Assembly: GCA_944389925.1 (NCBI GenBank)
Contig: CALXOD010000001.1
Coordinates: forward strand, 1 to 64,000
DNA: 64,000 nt
Direction of reading: 5' to 3'
Source: an uncultured Victivallaceae bacterium
GTDB taxonomy: Bacteria > Verrucomicrobiota > Lentisphaeria > Victivallales > Victivallaceae
Under the pieces are notes generated by a model. That model was not told the origin of the DNA, searched no databases, and saw only the letters and a list, made by a program, of their open reading frames with translations. Of this stretch, positions 1-9,280 are shown piece by piece; positions within the stretch are counted from its first letter, which is position 1, and every line of letters starts with the position of its first letter. The translations under genes and the position numbers were made by a program.

Positions 1-874
1 AGATCAACCCGCCCAGCAACATCATGAACGTCACGAAAAATGCCGCCTTGCGCGCCTCTTTGCCGTCCTTGACCGAGATGTAACGGGCTCCCAGCCCGGT
101 TGAGCTCACAAAATTCAGAAACAACAGCCCGCACAGCCAGCCGGGCGTAAACAGACCTTCCGTAATCTTCACCGGTGTTTTGTAAACATGGTCAGCCGGC
201 TTCAGCAGGGCGAAATCCTCCGTCAGACCCTGCTGGTCGATCAGGGAAAACATGTTTTCCACTCCGCCAACCTGCATCAGCGCCAGAATGGTTACCGCCG
301 TCGTCACCGGCACCAGCATCGATCCCTGTACGAAGTCCGTCGCCAGCACGCCCCAGGTCCCGGCACAACTGGAATAAATCGTGATCGCCACCCCGACGCC
401 GATGATCAGCAGATCCAGCCGGAATCCGAATACCGTCGAAACGAACGTCGCCGTCCCCACCAGCGCCAGCGCCGAACCGAACATTCCGCCGATGATGCTG
501 TAATAGGCAACGAACTGTTCCGCGGCGCGCCCGAAGCGGCCGACCATCACGTCGCCGCTGCTGGTCACCCGCATCTGCCGGAATTTCGGAGCCAGCCACA
601 GCGCGTGCAGAAGAAACGTCGCCGCTCCGCCCACCGTGATCAGCATCGGACTCCATCCGGCCACGAAGGATTGCCCCGAAATCGCCACAAAGGTCATCGC
701 GGTAAAGCCGGCCATGAATGTGCTCGCCCCCACCAGCCACCAGGTGCCCCGGCATCCGGCGCGGAGATAGTCATTGGCATCTGAACTGAAAGTACGAAAG
801 GTAATGCCGATGGAGATCAGTAATCCAAAATAGACTATGGCCGTGATAACCTCACTGATGTGCAACGAGATCAT
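1..874 (-). CDS. Sodium:solute symporter (SSS family), C-terminus cut by window edge
   Basis: This is the N-terminal 291 residues of an integral membrane sodium/solute cotransporter of the SSS (SLC5) family; the rest lies beyond position 1. The reading starts at ATG 874-872 and is open to the edge. It shows a first membrane helix, then the family-typical segment after helix 1 (DYLRAGCRGTWWLVGAS), followed by alternating hydrophobic helices and the GGMFG and CAGTWGVLATDF stretches found in this family. Its N-terminal layout resembles the SSS gene at 21500-23332, so the two may be paralogs. A near-consensus promoter lies upstream at 968-996 with a leader of about 85 nt. The substrate cannot be read from sequence; sugar or organic acid import is the usual role. 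Confidence 0.85.
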   Translation of the reverse strand, partial: MISLHISEVITAIVYFGLLISIGITFRTFSSDANDYLRAGCRGTWWLVGASTFMAGFTAMTFVAISGQSFVAGWSPMLITVGGAATFLLHALWLAPKFRQMRVTSSGDVMVGRFGRAAEQFVAYYSIIGGMFGSALALVGTATFVSTVFGFRLDLLIIGVGVAITIYSSCAGTWGVLATDFVQGSMLVPVTTAVTILALMQVGGVENMFSLIDQQGLTEDFALLKPADHVYKTPVKITEGLFTPGWLCGLLFLNFVSSTGLGARYISVKDGKEARKAAFFVTFMMLLGGLI

Positions 875-967
875 GTTCTGAATCCGCCCCTTTCCCGCTT
901 GGTAGACGCTCCATTTTTCTCCCGGCTTCCGGAAGAAAATTACACAGATATTAAATCATTGAAAACA

Positions 968-996
968 AGTATACCTTCCCCCCAAAAAATTGTCAA
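968..996 (-). promoter_or_regulatory. Sigma-70 promoter of the left-edge symporter
   Basis: On the minus strand a perfect -35 box TTGACA (996-991) is followed after exactly 17 nt by TATACT (973-968). Transcription would start near 960 and run into the SSS gene starting at 874. The box quality suggests a strong housekeeping-type promoter. Confidence 0.8.
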
Positions 997-1042
997 TACC
1001 ATGTGAGCAGAAAATGACGGATTCTTTTTACACAGTCAGGCG

Positions 1043-1073
1043 AAAAGGCCGAAGCCTCACTTTCACTTCGGCC
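1043..1073 (-). terminator. Intrinsic terminator of the HAD/FG-GAP/M48 operon
   Basis: An 8-bp stem GGCCGAAG (1047-1054) / CTTCGGCC (1066-1073) is followed on the minus strand by TTTT (1046-1043). It lies 125 nt past the M48 stop codon and upstream of the next minus-strand promoter, so it probably ends the operon transcript. Confidence 0.6.
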
Positions 1074-1198
1074 CTCCTGTCGCAATGAGAGGACCGGCAA
1101 GCCGGGCGAAATGCCGAGCCGGTCAGCCCGATACCAGCTGACGCCCCTATTGCCGGGAACTCAATTCCAGCTTTTCTCTGTTGCCTGCCGGGGAATTG

Positions 1199-2023
1199 CT
1201 ACCGAGCAGAAGTTCGCACTACTCCGGAAAGCCGATTGCCGGTTCCCCGTTTCACCGCGGCAGCCTCATAACGGGCACGCGCCTCCGGCAGATGCTTTTC
1301 CAGCGCCTCAATTCGATCCGATCCGAGAGGATGGGTGGAGAAATACGATTCCAGGCGGCTGGATCCGCTCAACTGGGAAAATTTCTTCCAGAAAGCGATT
1401 GCCGCCGCCGGATCGTAACCGGCATCCGCCATCAACAGCAGTCCAATATAATCCGCCTCATATTCGTGCTTGCGGCTGAATGGCAAAATCACCCCCAGCT
1501 CGGTTGCGGCCCCATAGGCAATCATAGCCAGTTCGCCGCTGTCAGTGGCTGCTCCCAGCAGGGCTCCGACCCACTGCTGCATGGCAGCCTGCGACATGCG
1601 TTCCCCTCCGTGCCGCGCCAGCACATGTCCAATTTCGTGACCGAGCACAGTAGCCAGTTCGGCATCATTGTCCGTATATTGAAACAAGGCTTCATAAACC
1701 GCTACATGGCCTCCGGGAAGCGCAAAAGCATTCGGCACACTGGAGGCAAATACCACAAATTCCCAGTTCCCGCTGTTTTCCCCCGATGCCGCAATCAGTG
1801 CTCCGCCGACCCGACGCAAGGCGCTCTGGGCCGTCGTATTGCCGGAACGTTTCTCCTGTTGTTTTACCTCCGCCCATGCCGCATCCCCGGCCTGGCGCTC
1901 CGCACTCTCGCTGTAAAGCATCAGCCGTGATCGCCCGGTCTGCTCCACCGAAGCACAGCCGCTTCCCCAGAAAGCGACTCCGGTACCCAGTATGAATCCC
2001 AGCCAGATCAATTTGATTTTCAT
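1199..2023 (-). CDS. M48-family zinc metalloprotease, lipoprotein
   Basis: Predicted periplasmic, membrane-anchored zinc endopeptidase of 274 residues. It starts with a lipoprotein signal ending in a GSG-C lipobox (Cys23). The catalytic zinc motif HEIGH is at about residues 129-133 within VLGHEIGHVLARH, and a downstream EADYIG segment supplies the third ligand, as expected for M48 (BepA/Oma1-like) proteases. M48 lipoproteins often act in outer-membrane protein quality control; that role is inferred here. The start ATG (2023-2021) overlaps the stop of the upstream FG-GAP gene as ATGA, implying translational coupling. A longer in-frame reading from 2059 would bury the lipoprotein signal and is not preferred. 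Confidence 0.88.
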   Translation of the reverse strand: MKIKLIWLGFILGTGVAFWGSGCASVEQTGRSRLMLYSESAERQAGDAAWAEVKQQEKRSGNTTAQSALRRVGGALIAASGENSGNWEFVVFASSVPNAFALPGGHVAVYEALFQYTDNDAELATVLGHEIGHVLARHGGERMSQAAMQQWVGALLGAATDSGELAMIAYGAATELGVILPFSRKHEYEADYIGLLLMADAGYDPAAAIAFWKKFSQLSGSSRLESYFSTHPLGSDRIEALEKHLPEARARYEAAAVKRGTGNRLSGVVRTSAR

Positions 2024-4056
2024 GGTTTTTTGTTCTCCACTTCCGCTTCTCTGCTCCACGGTGTCGGCGCAAAAGTCAGGTCCCGACGATCAAAAAAGTA
2101 AATCCGTCCCGACTCCACCCCCAGAATCACATTCGTTCCTGCCGCCGTATCCCCCAACTCCCCTGCATCCCCGGCGCTGGTATGCGACCCGAAATACCGA
2201 TCATGCCCACGGAACTGAAACTGTTCCGGACGGGCAAAAACCGGTTCGGCATTGGTCCCCATATTCCGGAGCCACAACAACTGCATCCCGGATTCCCCCC
2301 GGCGGAAGCGAGTCCACGGCAAACCGATTTCAGGCCCCGGCAGACAGGTGCGCCGCATGCTGCCGAACAAAATATCCACCCGGCCGTCCCCATCATAATC
2401 CACCAGAGAAATCTTGCCGCGGCCTCGTTGACCCGGTCGGAGATTGCCCAACGCATACGCCTTCATGATCTGGCCGTCCTGCCAACGCAGCTTGCCACCG
2501 TCGGTAACGTTTTCATCATCCAGTTTCCAGTACAGGTGAAAATCATTGTCGTCATCCAGAATCACCAATGCCATCCGACCGTCCAGCTTCGCCACCCCCG
2601 GCTTGACTCGCCAGGTTCCATGCAGTTCCAGACCGTCAAGTTTGAGGAGCCGCTCCGCCGCCAGTACCGGCCGGGTCCGGGTTCCGATATTGAGATACGC
2701 CCGGTAACGCGCCGTCGCATCAGACAACAGCAGATCGGGCAAACCGTCCCCGTTCCAGTCCGCCACGGCAGGACAGGTGTACCCCCAACGGGTCTCAAAG
2801 GGGCCCTGCACCCCGTAATACCCCGGTTGAATATGAATCGGTACGCCACCCGCACTCAATTCGATCCCCGGCGCAAAAGCCGGTTCACGGCTGGAGCCAT
2901 GATTCTTGAAGAACAACACTCGCCCCTCTGAATTTCCGGCCAGCATGTCCGTCACGCCGTCCCCGTCCCAGTCGTACAGCACCGGCACGGCCAGTGTACC
3001 GGCAAACAGTTTTGCCTGTTCCTCCAATACCGGAACCGGCGCGGCAAACACCGGACCACCATCCACTCCGGTTCCGGATTCTGCCGGGTACAGATACAAA
3101 GCCCCTTCTCCGCCGACAATCAACGCATCCGACCAGGAACCGACGCCGGGATAGCGCAGCGGCTGTGCCCCCTGGGTCACATGCCGCAGCACTCCTTTTC
3201 CACACCAGGCCCGCCCGGCTCGCCGACCATCGGCGGAAATCGCATACACAGCCCCGAGGCTGTTGGCCGCCAGCGCCTGATCCCTGCCGGATTCATCCGG
3301 CCAGACCGTCAGTGCTCCGATTCCGAGCATGGCATCTTCCTTCGCACTCAGCAAAACCGGATCAGCGGCCGTACCACCGCCCGGATCCACGGTCGTCATC
3401 CAGATGCCGAAGCGCGGCCAGTTCCCCTGAAAAACCCCCGCGCCATCGTACAATGAACTTTGATCTTCCGGAGTACGAACGGCCACCGGCCGGGATGGCG
3501 GTGCGGAAACCGCCAGGTAAAAATGCCATTTCCCGTCCTGCTCGCCGGCGTAAACCACACTGCGCGTCCGGAGTCCAGCGCCTCGTAACCGCCATTTCCG
3601 ACGGGGTTCAAAAACTTTCCGTTCCCGGTCAAAACGGCTGATGCACAAACTCCGATCCTTTTCCGTTCCTTCCAGATACACGAGCTGCAAAGCTCCGTTC
3701 GCCATAAACATCCGCCCGGTCGCGGCTGAAGCCGCCTGTGTCCACGGGCCCTTCACTTTGACCGGTTCTCCAAAAACCGGCTGCCCGGAGGCCGCTGTAC
3801 GCAGATAACGATACAGATAAACCGCACGCTCCACTCCTACCGGGGCACAAAGAAAAAGATCCGGCCGTTCTCCTCCATACACGTCTCCTGCTCCGATCGG
3901 AAACGACTTATACGACTCCGGCACCGCCAGCGGTCCGCAGCAACCGTCCCCGATACCGACCGGCAGCGCCTGACCGCTCTGCGGCAATTCCGCCGCAATG
4001 GTCATGACCGCGGCCAGAATTCCTGTCGTCATCAGCAGATTTTTCCATCCCCTCAT
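2020..4056 (-). CDS. Secreted FG-GAP/VCBS repeat protein
   Basis: A 678-residue exported protein with an N-terminal signal peptide (about residues 1-22, ending TIAAE). It has repeated beta-propeller blades of the FG-GAP/VCBS type. Calcium-loop motifs DWDGDGVTD (about residue 365), DWNGDGLPD (about 435) and DYDGDGRVD (about 555) are directly visible, each followed by a hydrophobic strand. Such proteins are typically extracellular or periplasmic beta-propellers that bind ligands or partners; no catalytic motif is seen. It is the middle gene of a three-gene unit, with ATGA overlaps to the HAD gene before it (4056-4053) and the M48 protease after it (2023-2020). Its function is unknown. Confidence 0.85.
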   Translation of the reverse strand: MRGWKNLLMTTGILAAVMTIAAELPQSGQALPVGIGDGCCGPLAVPESYKSFPIGAGDVYGGERPDLFLCAPVGVERAVYLYRYLRTAASGQPVFGEPVKVKGPWTQAASAATGRMFMANGALQLVYLEGTEKDRSLCISRFDRERKVFEPRRKWRLRGAGLRTRSVVYAGEQDGKWHFYLAVSAPPSRPVAVRTPEDQSSLYDGAGVFQGNWPRFGIWMTTVDPGGGTAADPVLLSAKEDAMLGIGALTVWPDESGRDQALAANSLGAVYAISADGRRAGRAWCGKGVLRHVTQGAQPLRYPGVGSWSDALIVGGEGALYLYPAESGTGVDGGPVFAAPVPVLEEQAKLFAGTLAVPVLYDWDGDGVTDMLAGNSEGRVLFFKNHGSSREPAFAPGIELSAGGVPIHIQPGYYGVQGPFETRWGYTCPAVADWNGDGLPDLLLSDATARYRAYLNIGTRTRPVLAAERLLKLDGLELHGTWRVKPGVAKLDGRMALVILDDDNDFHLYWKLDDENVTDGGKLRWQDGQIMKAYALGNLRPGQRGRGKISLVDYDGDGRVDILFGSMRRTCLPGPEIGLPWTRFRRGESGMQLLWLRNMGTNAEPVFARPEQFQFRGHDRYFGSHTSAGDAGELGDTAAGTNVILGVESGRIYFFDRRDLTFAPTPWSREAEVENKKP

Positions 4057-4859
4057 GGCTGTTTCACTCCGTTGAAAAACTCGTTCAGGACCCGCATGAC
4101 GCCATTTTCATCATTCGACGGTGCCTGAAACCGGCAAATCCGTTTTAAATCCGCGTGCGCATTGGCCATGGCGTAACTGTACGCACACTCACTCATCATC
4201 TCCGCGTCGTTCAGATAATCGCCGAAAGCCATGCATTCCTCCCGACCCCATCCGAACTGCTCCTGCAATACCCGGATCGCCCGCCCCTTGTGCACCCCCG
4301 GCGGCATGGCATCCACCCATTTCCGCCCGGACACGCTGACCTTGAGCCGCCCTTCCAGCCGACGCAAAACAGCGTATCCCGCCCGTTCCGCATCCTGCGC
4401 ATGAAAAAAAGCAATCTTGCAGACCCGATCCTGTCCTCCCGCCTCCAGCACGTCCGACACCAGACGGCAACGCTCGTAATAAAGCGCGACTTCCGCCCGA
4501 AATGCCGGCTCATCCTCCTCAATATAAGCGGACTGTGCTCCGCACAACACCACCCGGATCCCCGGCAGCGAACGCCCGAGACGGACCGCATCCTCATAAT
4601 CCGCAGACGCAATCGACTCCACTCGCAACAGCTCCCGGCCGTCACACACCATCGCTCCGTTTTCGCAGATAAACAACAAATCCTCTGCCAGCGATTCAAA
4701 ACGTCGGAGCAGATTATAATACTGCCGTCCGCTCGCCACGGCGAAGCGAATCCCGCGTCGCCGCAGATCGCGCACCATCATTTCCAGCCCGTCCGGCAGC
4801 TGCCCGGCACTATTCAGCAACGTACCGTCCATATCGGCAGCAACCAATCGAATCGCCAT
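4053..4859 (-). CDS. HAD-superfamily hydrolase (Cof/YidA-type sugar phosphatase)
   Basis: A cytoplasmic phosphatase of 268 residues. Motif I is DMDGTLL (nucleophile Asp9, general acid Asp11), motif II is the VASGR segment, and motif III/IV is GDYLNDAEM near residue 212. A C2-type cap lies between, as in the Cof subfamily that dephosphorylates sugar phosphates and related metabolites. The start at 4859 is chosen because GGAG lies 6 nt upstream; an extension to 4916 adds 19 residues before the conserved beta strand. It leads the operon with the FG-GAP and M48 genes. Its substrate cannot be predicted. Confidence 0.87.
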   Translation of the reverse strand: MAIRLVAADMDGTLLNSAGQLPDGLEMMVRDLRRRGIRFAVASGRQYYNLLRRFESLAEDLLFICENGAMVCDGRELLRVESIASADYEDAVRLGRSLPGIRVVLCGAQSAYIEEDEPAFRAEVALYYERCRLVSDVLEAGGQDRVCKIAFFHAQDAERAGYAVLRRLEGRLKVSVSGRKWVDAMPPGVHKGRAIRVLQEQFGWGREECMAFGDYLNDAEMMSECAYSYAMANAHADLKRICRFQAPSNDENGVMRVLNEFFNGVKQP

Positions 4860-5108
4860 GACCCACTCCCACAAAAGATATTCTTTTTGTTTCGTAATTT
4901 TCATACTATAATCCACCGAATTATTTTTTCCAGAACCGCCACAGAGTGATTTTTTTCACAGAATTTTGTTTTCAGGCTAACCGAATTTAAACCTTTGATG
5001 GTTTTATTAAAAGCAAATCGGAAACCAGTCCTGTTTCCGCCTTTTTTCTGATTCGCAGAACCACGGCTAAAACTGAGAACCCCCAACAATTTGAAAGGAT
5101 TTGCCACC

Positions 5109-6542
5109 ATGACCGGCAACCGGATATTTTGCATCCTGTGTTCCGTGATGGTTCCCTCTGTCGCCATCGCCGGACAGCTCCCGTCCGACATCGAAGTCCC
5201 CCCGGAAAAAGTACAGCGCATCCGTTTCGTCGAAGATGACGCGCAGAATTACATGGTTTCCAAAATCTACGAACTCCACCACCAGAAAGCAAACGACCTT
5301 GTGCCGTTCATTCTCGGCGCAATCAGACGATATGCCGCCAACGGATCGGCCGACCGCATCAATTATGCCGCTGCCGGCAGACAGTATGTCGCGGTCAGCT
5401 GTCCCGCGCCTCTGATGCCTTATATCGACGATATGATCGCCAAGCTGGACCGGCCCGGACTCAAAGGACCTGACGGATCCGGTATCGACGGTACCGGCAT
5501 CGTCCGTTCCGTCTATGTCCCGCGTTACCGTTCCACCGAAACCATGATGCAGATCATGATCAAAGCCGGCATTCCATCCAACGCCACCGAAGGTGCGGGA
5601 CAGGATGCGACACTCGGTTTCGACCCCGGCGCCAACCTCATCTACTGGAAAGACTCCATCAATAAGGACAAAGACTTGAAAAAATATCTCGCCTGGCTGG
5701 ATCGTCCGGTCCCCCAGGTTGCCGTATCCCTCAAACTCTACGAAGTCAGAGAAAGCGACCTGCGCGATCTCGGGCTGGACTATCTCGCCTGGAAAAACGG
5801 CCCGGGCCTGAATCTGCTGGACGTCGGAGCAAAATTCATGGAAGGAAGCGCCCTGGCTGATTCGTTCGGATTATACGGTTTTTTCATGTTCGCTCCCGCT
5901 ATTGATTTTTCCTTCGTCCGGCTGTTGGAGCAGAACGATGAAGCCCAGCTCAGTACCAGCGCCCGGGTGGTTGTCGCCACCGGACAGGACGCCCGGCTCA
6001 CCTTTGTACCGGATTACCAGAATCTGGTCAAGGATGACCAGTTCGCCGCAGCCGTTACCGAATCCACCAACGATCGGATCGAACTGACCATCACCCATCC
6101 GGTCATATCACTTGCCGGGGCTGCGGACAAAAACGGGGTAATCGGTTATTCGCAGCAGGATTACCACGAACAATCCGGAGTGGTGAACTTCACCTACGCG
6201 CTCCGTACCAGAACGGTCGTCGCCGGCAACAACTTCGGAGAAGAACTTTTCGACGAGGCCACATCCACCAGCACGGTTTCCATTCAGACCGGCGAGGAGC
6301 GCCTGCTGAACCGCTGGATCCGGGAAATGGAGGTGGAACAAACCATCGGCGTCCCCCTGCTCTGTGAACTGCCTATCCTGAAATACCTTTTCGGAACCAC
6401 CACCCGTAACCGAGAAAAAGTCTTCTGTTTTCTGGCCGCAGAAGCCGAACTGGTTCATCCGGACACCGACATTTCCCGCATCACCGGCACCCTTACACCG
6501 GTTCGTGATCTGGTACGTAATCTGCAAGAAGAAGGGAAATAA
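5109..6542 (+). CDS. Secretin-fold exported protein A
   Basis: A 477-residue protein with a signal peptide (cleavage near AIAGQ). Two secretin-like N-domain repeats are visible, one ending in IDDMIAKLDRPG and one ending in LKKYLAWLDRPVPQVAV. A C-terminal region ends with VPLLCELPILKYLF (about residues 415-428), the hallmark preceding the last strand of GspD/PilQ secretins. No pseudopilin or ATPase genes are adjacent, so this is not an ordinary type II secretion locus. The ATG at 5109 is preferred because AAGGA lies 9 nt upstream. It is followed after 3 nt by a diverged paralog (6546-8150), and the two are surely co-transcribed. It could form an outer-membrane ring alone or with the paralog; this is inference. 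Confidence 0.72.
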   Translation: MTGNRIFCILCSVMVPSVAIAGQLPSDIEVPPEKVQRIRFVEDDAQNYMVSKIYELHHQKANDLVPFILGAIRRYAANGSADRINYAAAGRQYVAVSCPAPLMPYIDDMIAKLDRPGLKGPDGSGIDGTGIVRSVYVPRYRSTETMMQIMIKAGIPSNATEGAGQDATLGFDPGANLIYWKDSINKDKDLKKYLAWLDRPVPQVAVSLKLYEVRESDLRDLGLDYLAWKNGPGLNLLDVGAKFMEGSALADSFGLYGFFMFAPAIDFSFVRLLEQNDEAQLSTSARVVVATGQDARLTFVPDYQNLVKDDQFAAAVTESTNDRIELTITHPVISLAGAADKNGVIGYSQQDYHEQSGVVNFTYALRTRTVVAGNNFGEELFDEATSTSTVSIQTGEERLLNRWIREMEVEQTIGVPLLCELPILKYLFGTTTRNREKVFCFLAAEAELVHPDTDISRITGTLTPVRDLVRNLQEEGK

Positions 6543-6545
6543 CCC

Positions 6546-8150
6546 ATGACCCGAAAACGCCTTTTCATCCTTCTGGCCGGAACCGCAGCCTTGAGCGCAG
6601 CAGCCAACCAACAGCCGACTTCCAACGACAATCCGGCCTACAGTCAATCCAACATCCAGGCCCAGCTCCGGCTGAACATCCGCGAAAATGCTGAAGTCGT
6701 GCATTTCATCCGCGATACCGCAGATCCTCATATCATCACCAAAACCTATGTGCTCAAACACGCCGATCCTTATTCGATCCGTCCCTATCTGCGGGAAATG
6801 GTGCAGGCGTTGCGCGTAGATTACAACAATCCCGCCGGACGTGCCAATCCGGCCTATTACAACACCTACAGCAAGGACAATGCCGCAAAAACCGAAAAAA
6901 TCTTCGTTCCGACCGGCATCGAATGTGTTAAATTCGTCGACGGCACCGGTGTACTCATGATTTCCGCGGAGGATTACCGTTTTCAAGACCACGCCGGCGG
7001 CATGGGCATTGATTCGCTCGTGGCCATGCTCGACACTCCCGGCATCATGAACTCTTCGGGACAGCCGAAATACATCTATTTCCCGGCCAACCGCTCTGCC
7101 CGGGAGCTGCAGACCATGATCAAACTGGTCGGGGCCAATATTTCCAATGACACCGTGGAACTGATCGGCGGCAAAGACAAGGTGGAAGTGGACGAAGAAC
7201 TTAACTGTCTTTTCTTCAATACCGCGCTCTATTCGCGTAAGAACATTGAAGAAATGCTCAGACTCTATGACGTCGCGTACCCGGAAATCCGGATGACATG
7301 TACCGTCTATGAACTGGATGCCGAAAATGACGGCATGCTCGGAATGGACTTTCAAAGCTGGAAAAACAATCATGGCGCCCGACTTTTTCAATCCGGTGCC
7401 AACTGGTCGCACAACGCCAATCTCTCCGGTACCTCCCTCCCCATCAAACCGGATGGGACACTCAATACGCATTATTTCAATTTTGAACCGAAATGGAACA
7501 GCCGGTTTCTGGATTTTCTGGTATCCCGGGGCAGCGCTCGTGTGATCACCACCGGCGACCTGACCGTGCGAAACGGCACCACCGGTACCATGACGCGCAG
7601 CACCGGGCTTCTTCACGCCGCCCTGACGCCGCTGCCCGCCGAACCGGATCAGCCGCAGCCGGGAAACGCCGTCGACATCCGGCCGGCCAATGAGCTCTTC
7701 CAATTTGAACTGAACCTCACGCCGAGTATCACCCAAAATGCCGCCACCGTAGAATTTCAGGTGGCAACCACCTCGCTGCTGGGCTATACCTCCGATGGCG
7801 CACCGCGCACCGAACATTACGAATCCGGCCAGAAATTCATGATCGGCACCGGTCGGAACCGCTTCTATCTCGGCGGCATCGAGAAAATCCGCATCGTCCG
7901 CGATGTCGCCGGTGTCCCGCTGCTCAAGGATCTTCCGATACTCGGACGCCTCTTTTCCACCGAACGAGAGTCTACAAAAAAAACACAGCTGGTCGTCGTC
8001 GCCGAATGCGAAATCATCCATCCCGCCACCGTCATCGACGAAACGGATCTTCGCCAGATCGAAATGATCCGCCATGAGAACGACTTCACCGGGAACGACA
8101 ATTCATACGGATTCCGTCAATACGGACTGGATCGGAAGTTTTCTTTCTAA
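6546..8150 (+). CDS. Secretin-fold exported protein B
   Basis: A 534-residue paralog of the preceding gene, with a short signal peptide (ending LSAAAN). It shares the order of N-domain (KTYVLKHADPYSIRPYL), second N-domain (YIYFPANRSARELQTMI), the VYELDAEN-GMLGMDFQSWKNN block that parallels VYEVRES-DLGLDYLAWKN of protein A, and the terminal VPLLKDLPILGRLF motif (about residues 455-470) typical of secretin C-termini. Identity to protein A looks low outside these blocks, suggesting an old duplication. The start is 3 nt after the previous stop, with AGGGA in the end of that gene. Stable pairing with protein A is possible but unproven. The pst operon starts 85 nt downstream. Confidence 0.72.
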   Translation: MTRKRLFILLAGTAALSAAANQQPTSNDNPAYSQSNIQAQLRLNIRENAEVVHFIRDTADPHIITKTYVLKHADPYSIRPYLREMVQALRVDYNNPAGRANPAYYNTYSKDNAAKTEKIFVPTGIECVKFVDGTGVLMISAEDYRFQDHAGGMGIDSLVAMLDTPGIMNSSGQPKYIYFPANRSARELQTMIKLVGANISNDTVELIGGKDKVEVDEELNCLFFNTALYSRKNIEEMLRLYDVAYPEIRMTCTVYELDAENDGMLGMDFQSWKNNHGARLFQSGANWSHNANLSGTSLPIKPDGTLNTHYFNFEPKWNSRFLDFLVSRGSARVITTGDLTVRNGTTGTMTRSTGLLHAALTPLPAEPDQPQPGNAVDIRPANELFQFELNLTPSITQNAATVEFQVATTSLLGYTSDGAPRTEHYESGQKFMIGTGRNRFYLGGIEKIRIVRDVAGVPLLKDLPILGRLFSTERESTKKTQLVVVAECEIIHPATVIDETDLRQIEMIRHENDFTGNDNSYGFRQYGLDRKFSF

Positions 8151-8235
8151 CACAATCCTAACCATATCCACATCATGTCCGCACAGGCGCGGGATAAAGT
8201 ATGGTACAGTTTCAAAAGATCAGGAGTATGACAAC

Positions 8236-9249
8236 ATGAAAAAATGGTTTCTTTCCATGGCCGTCGGCCTCGCTGCCGTCGCCGGAACCGCCGCGGAGAT
8301 CACGCTCAACGGCGCCGGCGCCACCTTCCCCTCTCCCGTCTACCGGGTCTGGACTTACGGATTCAGCCAGAGTACCGGCAACCGTATTCTGGTCAATTAT
8401 CAGGGGCTCGGTTCCGGTGCGGGAGTCAACCAGATCAAAGCCGGCACCATCCAGTTCGGCGGTACCGATAATCCCCTGACGGCGGAAGAGCTGGAAAAAG
8501 CCGGACTCATCCAGTTCCCGATGCTGACCGGCGGTGTAGTGGTGATCGTCAATCTTCCCGGCGTTCCTTCCGGAGCGTTAAAGCTGGACCAGCCGACCCT
8601 GGCGGCGATCTTCCTCGGTAAAATCAAAGCCTGGAACGATCCGGCGATTGCCGCTCTGAATCCGGGTTTGAAACTGCCGCGCATGAAAATCACCGTCGTC
8701 CGTCGCTCCGACAGTTCCGGTACCACGTTCATCTTCACCAATTACCTGTCGAAAATATCGCCGGAATGGCAGCAGAAAGTCGGCTGCGGTCCCGCCGTCA
8801 AATGGCCCGTCGGTATCGCCGGCCAGAAAAACCCCGGCGTCTGCAACAACGTCAGTCGCATCATGGGCGCCATCGGTTATACGGAGTATACCTACGCGGT
8901 GGAAGCCCGCCTCAGCACCGTACAACTGAAAAACCGCGAAGGAAAATTTCTTCCTCCCACCGCCGCCGGGTTCGCTGCTTCCGCCGCCAATGCCGACTGG
9001 AAAAACGCTCCCGGCTTCTACATGGTCCTGACTGATCAGCCCGGAGCCGACAGCTGGCCGATTACCGGAGTCACCTACATTCTGATCCGCCGCGACCAGA
9101 AGGATGCCGCCGCCGGCAAGGCTCTGCTCGATTACTTTAACTGGTGCTACACCTCCGGCGCTGCCGCCGCGGCCCGGCTGCATTATGTCGGCCTCCCCGA
9201 AAATGTCGTTGAACTCATTCGCAATGAATGGAAAAAAATCCGGTTCTGA
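8236..9249 (+). CDS. pstS: PstS, periplasmic phosphate-binding protein
   Basis: Periplasmic receptor of the high-affinity phosphate ABC importer, 337 residues. A signal peptide (cleavage near GTAAE) precedes the conserved phosphate-binding segments GAGATFPSPVY, GSGAGVNQI and RRSDSSGTTF. The ATG at 8236 has GGAG 9 nt upstream. It is the first gene of a complete pstSCAB-phoU unit in canonical order. I looked for a Pho box in the 85-nt gap upstream and saw none that was convincing. No phoB or phoR lies in the window. Confidence 0.96.
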   Translation: MKKWFLSMAVGLAAVAGTAAEITLNGAGATFPSPVYRVWTYGFSQSTGNRILVNYQGLGSGAGVNQIKAGTIQFGGTDNPLTAEELEKAGLIQFPMLTGGVVVIVNLPGVPSGALKLDQPTLAAIFLGKIKAWNDPAIAALNPGLKLPRMKITVVRRSDSSGTTFIFTNYLSKISPEWQQKVGCGPAVKWPVGIAGQKNPGVCNNVSRIMGAIGYTEYTYAVEARLSTVQLKNREGKFLPPTAAGFAASAANADWKNAPGFYMVLTDQPGADSWPITGVTYILIRRDQKDAAAGKALLDYFNWCYTSGAAAAARLHYVGLPENVVELIRNEWKKIRF

Positions 9250-9280
9250 AGACACCTTTGACCAGACGGACACGCTACTC

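Larger units (their letters stand above)
875..1198. other. Intergenic region between symporter and M48 operon
   Basis: This 324-nt gap holds no credible gene. It contains the symporter promoter (968-996) and the terminator of the operon to its right (1043-1073). It also has an inverted repeat GACCGGC (1092-1098) / GCCGGTC (1118-1124), which could fold in the 3' untranslated end of the M48 transcript. Confidence 0.6.

Noticed and set aside
6108-8075. 655-codon open frame on the minus strand
   Set aside because: It lies antisense to the two secretin-fold genes, has no recognisable domain or ribosome site, and its Gly/Arg/Phe-rich composition reflects the opposite strand.
8151-8235. Pho box upstream of pstS
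   Set aside because: I searched this 85-nt gap for two CTGTCA-like direct repeats and found none convincing. Pho control may act further upstream or differ in this lineage.
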